Assembly (NCBI GenBank): GCA_024398495.1
Contig: JAKSJA010000016.1
Location: forward strand, 1 to 41,529
DNA: 41,529 nt
Origin: Bacteroidaceae bacterium
Lineage (GTDB): Bacteria > Bacteroidota > Bacteroidia > Bacteroidales > Bacteroidaceae
Reading direction: 5' to 3'
Shown piece by piece: positions 7,351 to 16,962 of the stretch. The notes under the pieces are model-generated. The model did not search any database and was not told the origin of the DNA. It saw only the letters and a list, made by a program, of their open reading frames with translations. Made by a program: the position numbers and the translations under genes. The stretch's first letter is position 1; every line of letters starts with the position of its first letter.

Positions 7351-9276
7351 TTAAGAGTTTTTATTTTCATCGTCAAGTAATTCATTTATCCGCGCTATCA
7401 CTTCTTGATTAACGTGTCTTATCTGTCGGATATTGCGCAGCAGTATCAGACGGAAACGCCAGATACGGAAATAAAGGAATATGCCTACTGGCAAAATGAT
7501 GCCTGCAATGACGTTCAGACGATGGTCTTTGAACGGTGCCGTGTGTGCATCTGTCAAGATAACAGGATAACGGTTAATGGCTGACAGGATATGTTTGTCA
7601 CGGGTATTGCCTAAATCTTCTATTATAGTCTCCTGACGTTCATTGATGGACTCTATAACCATATCTGGTTGAGAACGGAAGAAAATTTTCACAACACTTG
7701 GGGCAGTAAACAGCTTGTGAGCCCTTGCATATTCAGCTAAATCTTCGTTTATTTGCAGGAGCTGCTCTGCATCCGCAGCATAGTCAGGTGCATGAAGGAT
7801 GACCTCCTTACTTGCAACATAACGTTTTGGCATAATACCAAACATTCTACGGAACAGGTTCGTATAGAAATCTGCATTCAAGATAGCAGAATCCTTGTTT
7901 GCCTTTATGGTAAAGAACACGGACAACGGTGTCAGTACTGCTGTTGAAAGGAATGCACCAAACCATAGAGGCCATGCCCCTTCACGCACCATCTTCGTTC
8001 CCATATTCTCCAGTATAAAATAAACAATGAACACCAACACACTAACGATGAGCGGCATTCCAAGTCCACCTTTTCTAATAATTGCCCCAAGTGGTGCACC
8101 TATAAAGAAGAAGATGATACAGGAGAAGGCCAACGTGAATTTCGCTATAGCTTCCAATCTATGCTTACGCAAATAGAACTCATTATCATTCGTGATGTAA
8201 GTTTTGAATTCCATATCCGTATTTGCCATGTTCACTTTGTCCAACGCCGCAGACACCACCTCACGTTTCTTCTCTTCTGACAACTTTGAGAATGCGCTGT
8301 CTATATCAATCTCCGTAACAGCAATCGTTTTTTTTGCCACGCCACTATTCTGAGGAGTTGATGCTGGTATATACAGAAGTCCCGAACGTTCTTGAGAATA
8401 ATATGTCATACCGAGTGTATCATAAGAATTGTTCATGGAATCTATATCGACAAGTATCTTTCCAAGACTTTTTGTTCGCGGATCATGAGAAAAGACATCT
8501 TCATCAGCAAGATTGAACCCTGCATCGAAATCGATGACAATATCCCTCTGAGTAAACGTCTCTCTTCGATACGGAACGTTTGATGCACCGGCGACAACAT
8601 CCGATGAGCGCATATTCTCAAACCATTCACCGCTGTAAAGATGAAGGATGAGATGTTTCTTTTCCTCAGTCATCGCAATACTTCCAGAGTCCGCAAGAAT
8701 TATGGCGGCATCCTCAAACGAAGATGTCAGGCGATATATCATCACGCCATAAAGCATGCGGCGGTCCATGTCTTTCTTCTGCACGTATACATTGCAATTC
8801 GGTATGCCTCCATAGAAAACGCCTTCAGGTATTTCCAACTCCGGATTTGTCTGTTTCATGGATATGAGAAGACGCCCGAAGGCCCTATTGGCATTAGGGG
8901 TAACAACATTCTGGAAATAAAAAGACATCAGCGCAATGCCCACGACAAAGATTATCATGCCACGGAACACCTGCAACAAGGAAACACCCGCCGCCTTGAT
9001 AGCCGTAAGTTCCGAACTTTCTCCAAGATTACCAAAAGTTATGAGTGATGCGAGCAGAATAGCCAATGGGAATGCCTGTGGCATAAGCATTAGCCCCATA
9101 TACCAGAAAAACTCGCCGAGAATATCAATGGTCAGTCCCTTCCCTATCATCTCGTCTACAGACCTCCATACGAACTGCATCATGAGTACGAACAGACAGA
9201 TGAAGAATGTTCCCACAAACAGAAGCAGGAACTGTTTCATCACGAAGATATCCAGTTTTTTAGGCTTAATAACCAT
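7351..9276 (-). CDS. LptF/LptG-family (YjgP/YjgQ) LPS export permease
   Basis: A 641-aa inner-membrane permease. ATG at 9276 is preferred; a TTG codon immediately before it is also open. The N-terminal half has the family's first helices (about 13-35, 50-75, 90-115) and the conserved KAAGVSLLQVFRGM coupling region. A large periplasmic jellyroll-like segment (about 135-370) follows, then three more helices (about 378-465) containing SCIIFFFIGAPLGAIIRKGGLG, the hallmark of YjgP/YjgQ proteins, and an extra C-terminal soluble region ending in a helix pair near 595-625. The long form is usual in Bacteroidetes. It works with LptB in pulling LPS out of the inner membrane. LptF cannot be told from LptG here. 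Confidence 0.92.
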   Translation of the reverse strand: MVIKPKKLDIFVMKQFLLLFVGTFFICLFVLMMQFVWRSVDEMIGKGLTIDILGEFFWYMGLMLMPQAFPLAILLASLITFGNLGESSELTAIKAAGVSLLQVFRGMIIFVVGIALMSFYFQNVVTPNANRAFGRLLISMKQTNPELEIPEGVFYGGIPNCNVYVQKKDMDRRMLYGVMIYRLTSSFEDAAIILADSGSIAMTEEKKHLILHLYSGEWFENMRSSDVVAGASNVPYRRETFTQRDIVIDFDAGFNLADEDVFSHDPRTKSLGKILVDIDSMNNSYDTLGMTYYSQERSGLLYIPASTPQNSGVAKKTIAVTEIDIDSAFSKLSEEKKREVVSAALDKVNMANTDMEFKTYITNDNEFYLRKHRLEAIAKFTLAFSCIIFFFIGAPLGAIIRKGGLGMPLIVSVLVFIVYFILENMGTKMVREGAWPLWFGAFLSTAVLTPLSVFFTIKANKDSAILNADFYTNLFRRMFGIMPKRYVASKEVILHAPDYAADAEQLLQINEDLAEYARAHKLFTAPSVVKIFFRSQPDMVIESINERQETIIEDLGNTRDKHILSAINRYPVILTDAHTAPFKDHRLNVIAGIILPVGIFLYFRIWRFRLILLRNIRQIRHVNQEVIARINELLDDENKNS

Positions 9277-9298
9277 CAAAAAAACTCTTTTAAGCGTA

Positions 9299-9306
9299 CA
9301 AAATTA
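9299..9306 (-). promoter_or_regulatory. -7 promoter box for the LPS permease
   Basis: TAATTTTG on the minus strand, 22 bp upstream of the ATG at 9276. No clear -33 TTTG. It lies back to back with the plus-strand box at 9319-9326. Confidence 0.45.
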
Positions 9307-9318
9307 CAAAAACTTTCA

Positions 9319-9326
9319 TACTTTTG
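9319..9326 (+). promoter_or_regulatory. -7 promoter box for the thioredoxin-like gene
   Basis: TACTTTTG, 20 bp upstream of ATG 9347. No good -33 element, so this is a tentative call. Confidence 0.45.
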
Positions 9327-9346
9327 CATTATTAAACTATTTTTTT

Positions 9347-9859
9347 ATGAAAAAGCTGATTTTATTGTTTATAGCCGTCTTTGCGCTATCTGTTTCAAGT
9401 GATGCACAACGTATTTCCGCTAACAGAGCTCCGGGAAAAAAGATTACAAATGTGAAATTACCAAACATGAAAAACAAGATATGCAACCTGACAGACTTTG
9501 TCGGCAAAGGAAAGAAAAATGTTGTACTCATCGACTTCTGGGCGACATGGTGCGGTCCTTGTATGAGAGAGATGCCTAATGTCAAAGCAGCTTATGACAA
9601 GTACCACAGGAGTGGATTCAATGTTGTAGGAATATCTTTCGACGAAGATGCTGACAGATGGAAGAGTACTGTAAAGAAAAACAAATGGAACTGGATTCAC
9701 CTATCAGATCTCAAAGGATGGAACTGTGCCGCAGGCAAGGTTTATAACATAATGGGGATACCGTCATCAATACTCGTCGATGGAAACGGAATAATCATTG
9801 CCAATGACCTTCGCGGAGAAGAATTGAATAACATGCTAAAAAAAATATACGGTTTTTAG
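9347..9859 (+). CDS. Exported thioredoxin-fold (TlpA-like) oxidoreductase
   Basis: A 170-aa periplasmic thiol-disulfide oxidoreductase. I start at ATG 9347, which gives a clean signal peptide (MKKLILLFIAVFALSVSSDAQ); a longer frame from 8936 runs back over the LPS permease and is not credible. The thioredoxin domain has the active site WCGPC with Cys69 and Cys72, preceded by LIDFWAT, and the cis-proline loop GIPSS near residue 140. The spacing and the AYDKYHRSGFNVVGISFD strand-helix fit the TlpA/ResA subgroup, which reduces cytochrome c or other periplasmic disulfides. Its stop codon touches the ATG of the exchanger gene (TAGATG), so the two are in one operon. Confidence 0.92.
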   Translation: MKKLILLFIAVFALSVSSDAQRISANRAPGKKITNVKLPNMKNKICNLTDFVGKGKKNVVLIDFWATWCGPCMREMPNVKAAYDKYHRSGFNVVGISFDEDADRWKSTVKKNKWNWIHLSDLKGWNCAAGKVYNIMGIPSSILVDGNGIIIANDLRGEELNNMLKKIYGF

Positions 9860-10819
9860 ATGTCCGTTATAGCAAGCATATTAGGTATCATCATCGGCGG
9901 GGCAATGGTAATATACGGAGCCGACCGTCTGACGGAGGGGAGTGTAGCACTTGCCAGACGTCTTAAAATGAGCGAAATGGTTATAGGATTAACCATCGTT
10001 GCTTTCGGAACGTCCATGCCAGAATTTGTTATCAGTCTTGTATCTGGGATAAAAGGCAGTGCAGACCTCGCTGTCGGAAACATCGTGGGAAGCAACATCT
10101 TCAACACCCTTATGATTGTTGGAATGTCAGCACTTGTTTGTCCGATAACGATAGCCCGTGCCACAATAAAAAAAGATATACCGTTTACTGTCATAGCCTC
10201 GATAGTTATGATTATCCTATGCTACAGAAACGGATGGTCAAACACCACAGGAAGTCAACTTACCGCCATTGATGGCAGCATATTATTGCTCCTGTTTACC
10301 GCGTTTATGTTTATCACATTCAAAGGCAATAGCAATAGTATACAAAACAACGGTGAAATCAAGAAAAACATAACCTTATTCCATACAATCATATATATTA
10401 TTTTAGGATTGATTTTACTTATCGGCGGTAGTGAGATTTTCGTCAGTTGCGCAAAAAAAATAGCATTGTCACTCAATGTCAGCGAGAGCGTTATCGGTCT
10501 CACCATCGTTGCATGCGGGACATCACTTCCCGAATTGGCAACAAGTGTTGTCGCTGCAAAAAAAGGCCGTTCAGAACTCGCCATCGGCAACGTGATAGGA
10601 AGCAATGTGTTCAATATACTGTGGATTCTCGGATTTACATCTTTGATATGTCCTTTGAATATCCAGGGAATGAACATCACAGACTTTGCCGTTATGCTTG
10701 GCAGCATATTGCTTGTATGGTTGTTCGCATTCACTTCATATAAAATAAAAAGATGGGAAGGGGCGGTATTGGTCACTATCTTCCTTCTATATACGATATA
10801 CCTTATAATAAAAGCATAA
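9860..10819 (+). CDS. CaCA-family Na+/Ca2+ (cation) antiporter, YrbG-like
   Basis: A 319-aa integral membrane protein made of two homologous halves of about five helices. Both alpha repeats are intact: GLTIVAFGTSMPEFVIS with GNIVGSNIFN (about residues 43-90) and GLTIVACGTSLPELATS with GNVIGSNVFN (about 211-257). The Glu in each S-x-PE motif is the cation-binding acid. An AT-rich linker around 150-170 divides the halves, as in bacterial YrbG proteins. Ion specificity (Ca2+, Na+, K+) cannot be inferred. It starts directly after the stop of the thioredoxin-like gene. Confidence 0.94.
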   Translation: MSVIASILGIIIGGAMVIYGADRLTEGSVALARRLKMSEMVIGLTIVAFGTSMPEFVISLVSGIKGSADLAVGNIVGSNIFNTLMIVGMSALVCPITIARATIKKDIPFTVIASIVMIILCYRNGWSNTTGSQLTAIDGSILLLLFTAFMFITFKGNSNSIQNNGEIKKNITLFHTIIYIILGLILLIGGSEIFVSCAKKIALSLNVSESVIGLTIVACGTSLPELATSVVAAKKGRSELAIGNVIGSNVFNILWILGFTSLICPLNIQGMNITDFAVMLGSILLVWLFAFTSYKIKRWEGAVLVTIFLLYTIYLIIKA

Positions 10820-10833
10820 AAAACACACTAATC

Positions 10834-11919
10834 ATGACCCACAAAAACAGAATATTATTATTTTGCGGCATAATAATTGTTTTTTCCTTACCTGCAAAAG
10901 GAGAAAACATTTTTCAAAAGGCATCCTATTTCATAAAAAAGTTCAATGCTGTTGACTCCAATTATATTGAACCCAAGAAATATGACTTCAAAGTAGGCAT
11001 AACGTACGTTTTCGGGCAAGAGAACTATAATATCTATACGGATAAAGATGTAGAATTAAAGTTTCGTTCACATACATCCCAGAAAATAGGTCCATCTATC
11101 GGGTATAAGATGTTCTCTGGCACGTTGGGATTAAGTCTCAATGCGCAGGATGTACAAAACAAGGACAAGATAGAACTTGAAGCCAGCATATTTACCCTAC
11201 GTTTTAATCTTGACCTATTCTACCGTAAGACTGGTGGCGATTTTATCTTGAGAGACTGGGAAGCACCATTCGCAAATAACTACATACCGGAAGACTGTCC
11301 TAAGAGTTGGAATATGGGTGGATTTGTTACATCAAAGATGGTGGGAGGCAATTTCTATTATGTCTTTAACCACAAGAAATTTTCATATCCATCAGCCGTC
11401 AGGAGTGTGGGTGTACAACTACGTTCTGCAGGCAGCGTATTGGCAGGAATTGGTTATACACATCGATTCATGACAAACCAACTGTCTAATTTCAGTAACA
11501 TGACAGAATGGTACTACAGAGGTTTGCCATCTGAATTCAACGAGTTTTCAAGTATCAACAATGACCTCTGCAGCAAAATGACATACAACGATTTTATCCT
11601 GTGGGGAGGGTACGCATACAATTGGGTTCCTGCAAGAAACGTACTCATCTCTGCTGCAGGCATGTTAGGTCCTGCAATAAAGACAGAAAAGGGAGATAAC
11701 AAAGAATCATGGAACAGAGATATTGTGCAGATTGACATCTCCGACACAATGGTTGACTTCAATTTCACAGGACGTATCTCTGCACAGTATAACAGCGGGA
11801 AATGGTTTGCCGGTGCACTTGCAAACATAAACCATTATCGATACCGCAACGGCAGCATTTCATTCCATACAGACAATACGTTTTGGAATGTACGTCTGTT
11901 CACAGGTCTGCGCTTCTGA
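10834..11919 (+). CDS. DUF4421-type exported protein, probably outer-membrane
   Basis: A 361-aa protein starting at ATG 10834, where a signal peptide begins (MTHKNRILLFCGIIIVFSL, cleavage near AKGE). An in-frame extension to 10753 overlaps the exchanger gene and is rejected. The sequence is rich in aromatic beta-strands (YDFKVGITYVFGQ, GPSIGYKMFSGTLGLSLN, GFVTSKMVGGNFYYVFNHKKFS) and ends with NVRLFTGLRF, a terminal-Phe barrel end. It resembles DUF4421 proteins of Bacteroidetes from memory. It follows the exchanger by 14 bp and is likely co-transcribed. It converges on the large barrel gene with only two bases between stop codons and no visible terminator. Confidence 0.75.
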   Translation: MTHKNRILLFCGIIIVFSLPAKGENIFQKASYFIKKFNAVDSNYIEPKKYDFKVGITYVFGQENYNIYTDKDVELKFRSHTSQKIGPSIGYKMFSGTLGLSLNAQDVQNKDKIELEASIFTLRFNLDLFYRKTGGDFILRDWEAPFANNYIPEDCPKSWNMGGFVTSKMVGGNFYYVFNHKKFSYPSAVRSVGVQLRSAGSVLAGIGYTHRFMTNQLSNFSNMTEWYYRGLPSEFNEFSSINNDLCSKMTYNDFILWGGYAYNWVPARNVLISAAGMLGPAIKTEKGDNKESWNRDIVQIDISDTMVDFNFTGRISAQYNSGKWFAGALANINHYRYRNGSISFHTDNTFWNVRLFTGLRF

Positions 11920-11921
11920 TT

Positions 11922-14918
11922 TTATCTTGGTCCACCGAAACCACCACGCATTCCGCCACCACGCATTCCGCTATCTGACGGTCTTCTACCACCGTTTGGA
12001 GGAGGGATGACACCATCAATACCACCCGGTACAACACTCTGAATAATCTCACGCGTCTTCTTGTTTCCAAAGGCTGTAAATCTGAATGAGGCACGCAGCA
12101 TCACGTAACTATTTATACCATTCGTTTCTGTATCACTACGCATCAAAGCATTGATACTGCGTGATATGTTGCTCTGTTGGTGAAGCAAATCATAGAACTG
12201 CAGACGTACCGTCAGAGGCTTTCCTTTGAGGAAGCTATGAGATATCTGAGCATTCCAAAGCAATTCATTTGTATTCATCGCCGCATCATTGTAACCACGG
12301 CGTGAGTTCTGGTTAAGCGATGTAGAGATGGCAGTACCCCAAGGGGCTGTCGCCTGTATGCTACCACCATAGGAGAACTGCCATGTATCCATGTTGTTAT
12401 TCTCCTGAAGCATATTGCGGGAGTGGTTATAGTTTAGTGTTCCATTCAATTCCACTTCCAACCATGAATTGCGGTAACTGCCAGCAAGACGTTCTCCAAT
12501 ATTTGTGGAACGAGTGGTATTCTTCTGTGGGTCAGAATACTTGTCTTTTGTATAATAACTCACATAATTGTTATAGCCGATGTTTGTGAATGTGTTTACA
12601 TTCCATGTGCCGACAGAATCTATTGACGCATTATACATAAACCCACCATTAGCACTCCAGTTGCCATTGATATTCATCGGCATGCTTGTCCTACCACCTG
12701 TCGCAGGGTCATAAGTAACCATATTTGACACACTATTCTGCGTAGTATTGAAATTGACGTTTGCCATTATCGCCTGATTATGGGAGGTGATATAATCATT
12801 GAAAAACAGTCGGACATAATGAGAGAATGAAGGTTTCAAGCCAGGGTTACCTTTCGTTATGTTCAACGGGTTACTGTCATCCGTAATAGGAATCATATCC
12901 GTCATAGAAGGCTCTGATGAGGCACCATTATACTGGATACGCATCTGGCTGACTTTCGAGAATTTATAACGGAAGTTTATCTGAGGAGACCAATTGAACA
13001 CATTACGGTTTATCACTGTATCTACATTTTGATAACGATATGTAAATTCTGTCTTCTGAGGAGTAAAAACCACACCAGCATTCAAATTAAAATTGTCACG
13101 TACCATACGGAACATCAAACGAAGAGTATGGGTATAGTCATGATATTGTGTAAACTTGGATAGATTTGCACTCAACAGACTATCCAGAGGTGCTACCATC
13201 TGTATTCTGTCAATATAATCTGCCCAGTTACGATACTGAAGAGGAATATCCATCAACCCCAAGTCGCGGAAGCGTTCATCAGAGAAATCGTAAGTACTCC
13301 TGTCATTCTGTTTAAAAGAATGTTGGAAAGTATAACTGAACTGCAGATATGTCTTCTTAAATATCGGTTCGCTGTATGTTGCCTGCATGCTGTAATCCCA
13401 GTTTTTTGCAGGAGTCAGGTTATAACGATTGTTTGAATACAGAGAATCAACGTATTGACCACTGGCATCTTTCTTCGTATGATACAAGCCCACATCCGAT
13501 AATGATATTGATTTGTTGTCGCCACTTCCCGTAGTACCTGTCAGACGCAGAGTTACGTTTCTGCCTTCGTTATTCAGTTTTCGATTCAACTGCAGAGTAC
13601 CCCTCAAAGATTTATTGTCAGAATATGAAATAGATTTGTTAATCTTATCATTCACGAGATATCCCAAGTCTTTCAGATGTTTCTTGTATTGCTCTTCCAG
13701 AGGATTATCTCCGCCACCCTCTGGTGCATATTCGTATGGATCGTGATCGAATGTTGCACTCATGTCCTGTGTTGTTCCATCACTTGAAGAATATGTGAAA
13801 GACGGACGGAAAAGGATATTAGTCATCGTATCTGGAGTCCACTCTATTCGTGCCTGTCCATTCCAACTATTACTGCGAGAGAAGCGTTGGTTGATACTGT
13901 TGGAATAGGACATATTGTCACCCACGAAGTTTTGTGTAGAGTTTTTACTCCACATATCTCCGTCAGAATGATTCCACCTCACAGAGCCATCCACCTTTAT
14001 AACGTCTTTCTTCTCATAGTTCATATTAACAGCAGCCATCTTAGAGTAATGATCTCCGCTATTGCCTCCGAAATCGCCACCACGAGAACTGAATCCCCTG
14101 TCGTTGACATTATTCAGACTTCCGATACCCATAACACGAAGACCTGGCTGAAACCATCCTCCCATGGCACGACCTGCATAACGGTCTTCCGTACCGATAC
14201 CGAAATCAACATTTCCCATATATCCCTTACTGACATCAGCGCCTTTTTTCAATCCTATGTCCAACACAGTCTGTTCTTCCCCATCATCAATGCCAGTAAC
14301 TTTTGTCAAATCACTCTTCTCGTCATACGACTTAATCTTCTCTATCACCGATGTAGGGATGTTCTTCATCGCTGTCTTTGTATCGCCGGTCATGAACTCT
14401 TTACCATCAACAAGAATCTTTTTGACATCCTTGCCATTGACCTTGACAGCACCATCAGAAGACACTTCTGCCCCCGGAATCTTTTTTACCAATTCTTCCA
14501 GCACAGACCCTTCTGGCACACGATAGGCATCAGCATTATATATAAAAGTATCCTCTTTCAGTACCACCTTCTTTGCGACACCGGCAATCTCTGCCGCTTT
14601 CAACATTACGCTATTGGTAGCAAGTGATATTGTTCCAACATTCATATCACCAGAAATGTTCAATGGCCTATAATAACTCTTGTACCCCACATACGAGATA
14701 CGAAGGATATAAGAACCCTTTTTCGCTTTAAGCGAGAAAGCACCATTATAATCAGTTGTCGTGCCGGAAACAAGCGAACTATCCGTTTTCAGCAGAGATA
14801 CTGTTGCTGAGATAACACTTTCGTTTGAAGTCTTATCGAACACCTTACCCGTGACCACCTGAGCCATACTCAGTTGCGTAATGACAATCGCCACAATAAA
14901 AAGAGAAAATCGTTTCAT
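11922..14918 (-). CDS. TonB-receptor-like outer-membrane beta-barrel protein (OMP_b-brl_3 type)
   Basis: A 998-aa protein. I prefer ATG 14918 (MKRFSLFIVAIVITQLSMAQ, a full signal peptide); ATG 14930 adds four residues. Domains in order are a CarboxypepD_reg-like beta-sandwich (about 22-105, VVTGKVFDKTSNESVISATV), a plug-like segment (about 115-230, with VNGKDVKKILVDGKEFMTGD), and a long barrel with many YxxxF strands. The C-terminus is a Gly/Arg/Met-rich tail (GMRGGGMRGGFGG) lying beyond the barrel. Such OMP_b-brl_3 proteins are TonB-dependent-receptor relatives that usually stand alone without a SusD partner, as here. The substrate is unknown. Confidence 0.88.
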   Translation of the reverse strand: MKRFSLFIVAIVITQLSMAQVVTGKVFDKTSNESVISATVSLLKTDSSLVSGTTTDYNGAFSLKAKKGSYILRISYVGYKSYYRPLNISGDMNVGTISLATNSVMLKAAEIAGVAKKVVLKEDTFIYNADAYRVPEGSVLEELVKKIPGAEVSSDGAVKVNGKDVKKILVDGKEFMTGDTKTAMKNIPTSVIEKIKSYDEKSDLTKVTGIDDGEEQTVLDIGLKKGADVSKGYMGNVDFGIGTEDRYAGRAMGGWFQPGLRVMGIGSLNNVNDRGFSSRGGDFGGNSGDHYSKMAAVNMNYEKKDVIKVDGSVRWNHSDGDMWSKNSTQNFVGDNMSYSNSINQRFSRSNSWNGQARIEWTPDTMTNILFRPSFTYSSSDGTTQDMSATFDHDPYEYAPEGGGDNPLEEQYKKHLKDLGYLVNDKINKSISYSDNKSLRGTLQLNRKLNNEGRNVTLRLTGTTGSGDNKSISLSDVGLYHTKKDASGQYVDSLYSNNRYNLTPAKNWDYSMQATYSEPIFKKTYLQFSYTFQHSFKQNDRSTYDFSDERFRDLGLMDIPLQYRNWADYIDRIQMVAPLDSLLSANLSKFTQYHDYTHTLRLMFRMVRDNFNLNAGVVFTPQKTEFTYRYQNVDTVINRNVFNWSPQINFRYKFSKVSQMRIQYNGASSEPSMTDMIPITDDSNPLNITKGNPGLKPSFSHYVRLFFNDYITSHNQAIMANVNFNTTQNSVSNMVTYDPATGGRTSMPMNINGNWSANGGFMYNASIDSVGTWNVNTFTNIGYNNYVSYYTKDKYSDPQKNTTRSTNIGERLAGSYRNSWLEVELNGTLNYNHSRNMLQENNNMDTWQFSYGGSIQATAPWGTAISTSLNQNSRRGYNDAAMNTNELLWNAQISHSFLKGKPLTVRLQFYDLLHQQSNISRSINALMRSDTETNGINSYVMLRASFRFTAFGNKKTREIIQSVVPGGIDGVIPPPNGGRRPSDSGMRGGGMRGGFGGPR

Positions 14919-15013
14919 GTACTTTATCATCCAATTATTCAACTCTGCAAAAAGCGAAAAGTTGTCAACATTCTGTCATCTATTGATACCTTCAAATAAC
15001 CTATTAATTTTTC

Positions 15014-15021
15014 CAAAATTA
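15014..15021 (-). promoter_or_regulatory. -7 promoter box for the large barrel gene
   Basis: TAATTTTG on the minus strand, 95 bp upstream of ATG 14918. The -33 element is not clear. Confidence 0.35.
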
Positions 15022-15073
15022 TTTCTTTGACGAAAATTCCTCCTTTTCGTTTAATTAGATCATATATTTTTTT

Positions 15074-15081
15074 TAATTTTG
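15074..15081 (+). promoter_or_regulatory. -7 promoter box of aroB, very close to the start codon
   Basis: TAATTTTG ends six bases before the aroB ATG (15088). With the usual spacing of this box to the transcription start, the mRNA would begin at or within a base or two of the ATG (leaderless). Confidence 0.5.
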
Positions 15082-15087
15082 TCATCC

Positions 15088-16116
15088 ATGAGACTAATAA
15101 ACACCATAAACATACCAAAGACCATTGCTGAGATAATCAGCAAGAAGTCCTACGACTGCATCTTTACGTTATCTGATACCACCACGTCAAAACTATGCCT
15201 GCCACTGCTCAAACTTGACTGTACAGAAGACATTGTCATTGGCGAAGGAGATGGTAACAAAAGTATTGACACCCTACAATATATTTGGAAGATGCTAACA
15301 GACAAAGGTGCCACGCGTCACTCTCTCGTCATCAATGTTGGTGGTGGTATGGTCTCCGACATCGGTGGATTTGCAGCCGCAACATTCAAACGCGGAATAG
15401 ATTATATCAACATACCCACCACCTTATTGGCAATGGTAGATGCCTCCATTGGCGGAAAGACAAGCATAAACTTCAACGGACTTAAAAACGAGATTGGTGC
15501 ATTCCGTATGCCAGAATACATCATCATTCACACACCATACCTTTCGACACTCAGCACAGAAGCAATCTTGTCAGGAATGGCAGAGATGTTGAAACACTCG
15601 TTGTTGAGCAACAAGAAAGATTGGGCAACAATAATCAATTCGGAAATAACGAAAGAAACCATACAAACGCTACCTATTTTTGAAAATATACAAATAAAAA
15701 ACGATTTCATAGAGAAAGATCCTTTTGAAAGAAACATTCGCAAAGCCCTCAACCTTGGTCACACATTTGGACATGCCATTGAAAGTTGGAGTTTCGGAGA
15801 AGGGCGCAAACCACTTTCTCACGGCTATGCCGTAGCATACGGACTTATCTGTTCACTTTACATGAGCACCCTGCGGAAAGGATTTCCACAAGACACATTA
15901 CGACAGACAGTGCGTTTCATCAACGAAAACTATGGTAAGACATCTATCGGTTGTAATGATTATGATGAAATCATCCGTCTCATGCACCATGACAAAAAGA
16001 ACAATGGAGACACCATCAACATGGTCATGCTGTCCGATTTCGGCAAATATCATCTTGACCAGCCTATAAATGATGAAGAAATAAAAGAAGCACTCGATTT
16101 CCTAAGAGAGGGATAG
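15088..16116 (+). CDS. aroB: 3-dehydroquinate synthase
   Basis: A 342-aa enzyme converting DAHP to 3-dehydroquinate in the shikimate pathway, NAD+- and metal-dependent, cytosolic. ATG 15088 is chosen over an in-frame TTG nine bases upstream. The NAD-binding region GGGMVSDIGGFAAATFKRG (about 88-106) and IPTTLLAMVDASIGGKTSIN (about 112-131) are intact. Metal-ligand motifs are present: the Glu in SGMAEMLKHSLL, GHTFGHAIE and HGYAVAYG. The following HDKKN is also typical. Length is normal. It converges with the TatD gene 18 bp downstream; no other aro gene is nearby. Confidence 0.97.
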   Translation: MRLINTINIPKTIAEIISKKSYDCIFTLSDTTTSKLCLPLLKLDCTEDIVIGEGDGNKSIDTLQYIWKMLTDKGATRHSLVINVGGGMVSDIGGFAAATFKRGIDYINIPTTLLAMVDASIGGKTSINFNGLKNEIGAFRMPEYIIIHTPYLSTLSTEAILSGMAEMLKHSLLSNKKDWATIINSEITKETIQTLPIFENIQIKNDFIEKDPFERNIRKALNLGHTFGHAIESWSFGEGRKPLSHGYAVAYGLICSLYMSTLRKGFPQDTLRQTVRFINENYGKTSIGCNDYDEIIRLMHHDKKNNGDTINMVMLSDFGKYHLDQPINDEEIKEALDFLREG

Positions 16117-16134
16117 ATTGTTAACGAATTTTAT

Positions 16135-16920
16135 CTAACTCTGAAAGAAGATACGCAGAGTATTGGCTGTGGTGTAGGTACAGATATCTTCTTCTGATAC
16201 TCCGTAGGCTTCTGCAAGGCGTGTGATGATGTAAGGTATGAAAGCACTTTCGTTTCGTTCGCCACGTTTTGGAACTGGTGCCATGTAAGGTGCATCCGTC
16301 TCAAGGACAAGACGATCAAGAGGTACGACCTTTGGCAATACTTCCGGAAGATGGCTTTTCTTAAACGTACTTACGCCACCTATGCCAAGTGAAAAACGAG
16401 AAAACGACAATAATTCGCATGCCTCATGCTCGTTGCCAGTAAAACAATGGAATACTCCGCCAACAACATCACCCTCATACTTACGCAGTATCTTCACCAT
16501 CTCTGCCTGTCCCTTACGGCAATGTATCATCAACGGAAGACGCATCTCTACTGCCAATTTCACTTGTTCTTCAAAACACAGCAACTGTTCATCGTAATAA
16601 TCTCTTGACCAATAGAAATCCAGCCCCACCTCACCGATGGCTATGGGAGAAGGGGTGAGGGTCTGGCTATTTTTTATCTTTTGCAACTGTTCTGCCCAGT
16701 CTTCTCTCACTTCTTCCGGATGAAGTCCAAACATTGGAAATGCGAAACCTTCATTGTCACGACAGATCTGCTGTATGCGCGGAATGCCTGCAACGTCAAT
16801 ACCCGGAATGAACACCTTTGAGCAACCGGCTGCCTTTGCTCTTTCGATGACTTGTTGCAGGTCGTCTGCAAACTCCTCACCATCCAGATGTGTGTGCGTA
16901 TCTATGAAGGATTTGATCAT
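16135..16920 (-). CDS. TatD-family metal-dependent DNase
   Basis: A 261-aa TIM-barrel hydrolase. All TatD metal ligands can be placed: DTHTHLD at residues 8-14, the bridging Glu in AIGEVGLDFYW (about 93-103), MIHCRKGQ (about 131), FHCFTG (about 157) and ETDAPYMAP (about 207-215). TatD enzymes are 3'-5' exonucleases or nucleotide-end repair enzymes in the cytosol. The stretch just before AIGEVG reads TLTPSP and its DNA (16641-16665 region) matches the G-rich half of a repeat motif common in Bacteroidetes intergenic DNA, so a few residues of this loop may have come from a repeat. It is the last gene of the operon tonB-like, polyprenyl synthase, tatD. Confidence 0.94.
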   Translation of the reverse strand: MIKSFIDTHTHLDGEEFADDLQQVIERAKAAGCSKVFIPGIDVAGIPRIQQICRDNEGFAFPMFGLHPEEVREDWAEQLQKIKNSQTLTPSPIAIGEVGLDFYWSRDYYDEQLLCFEEQVKLAVEMRLPLMIHCRKGQAEMVKILRKYEGDVVGGVFHCFTGNEHEACELLSFSRFSLGIGGVSTFKKSHLPEVLPKVVPLDRLVLETDAPYMAPVPKRGERNESAFIPYIITRLAEAYGVSEEDICTYTTANTLRIFFQS

Positions 16921-16962
16921 TGAGAGTTCTGAGGGTTAAGAAGGTTCTGAGTGTTATGAGAG

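Noticed and set aside
8936-9346. N-terminal extension of the thioredoxin-like gene
   Set aside because: It would overlap the 5' end of the LPS permease on the other strand and place 137 residues before a clear signal peptide.
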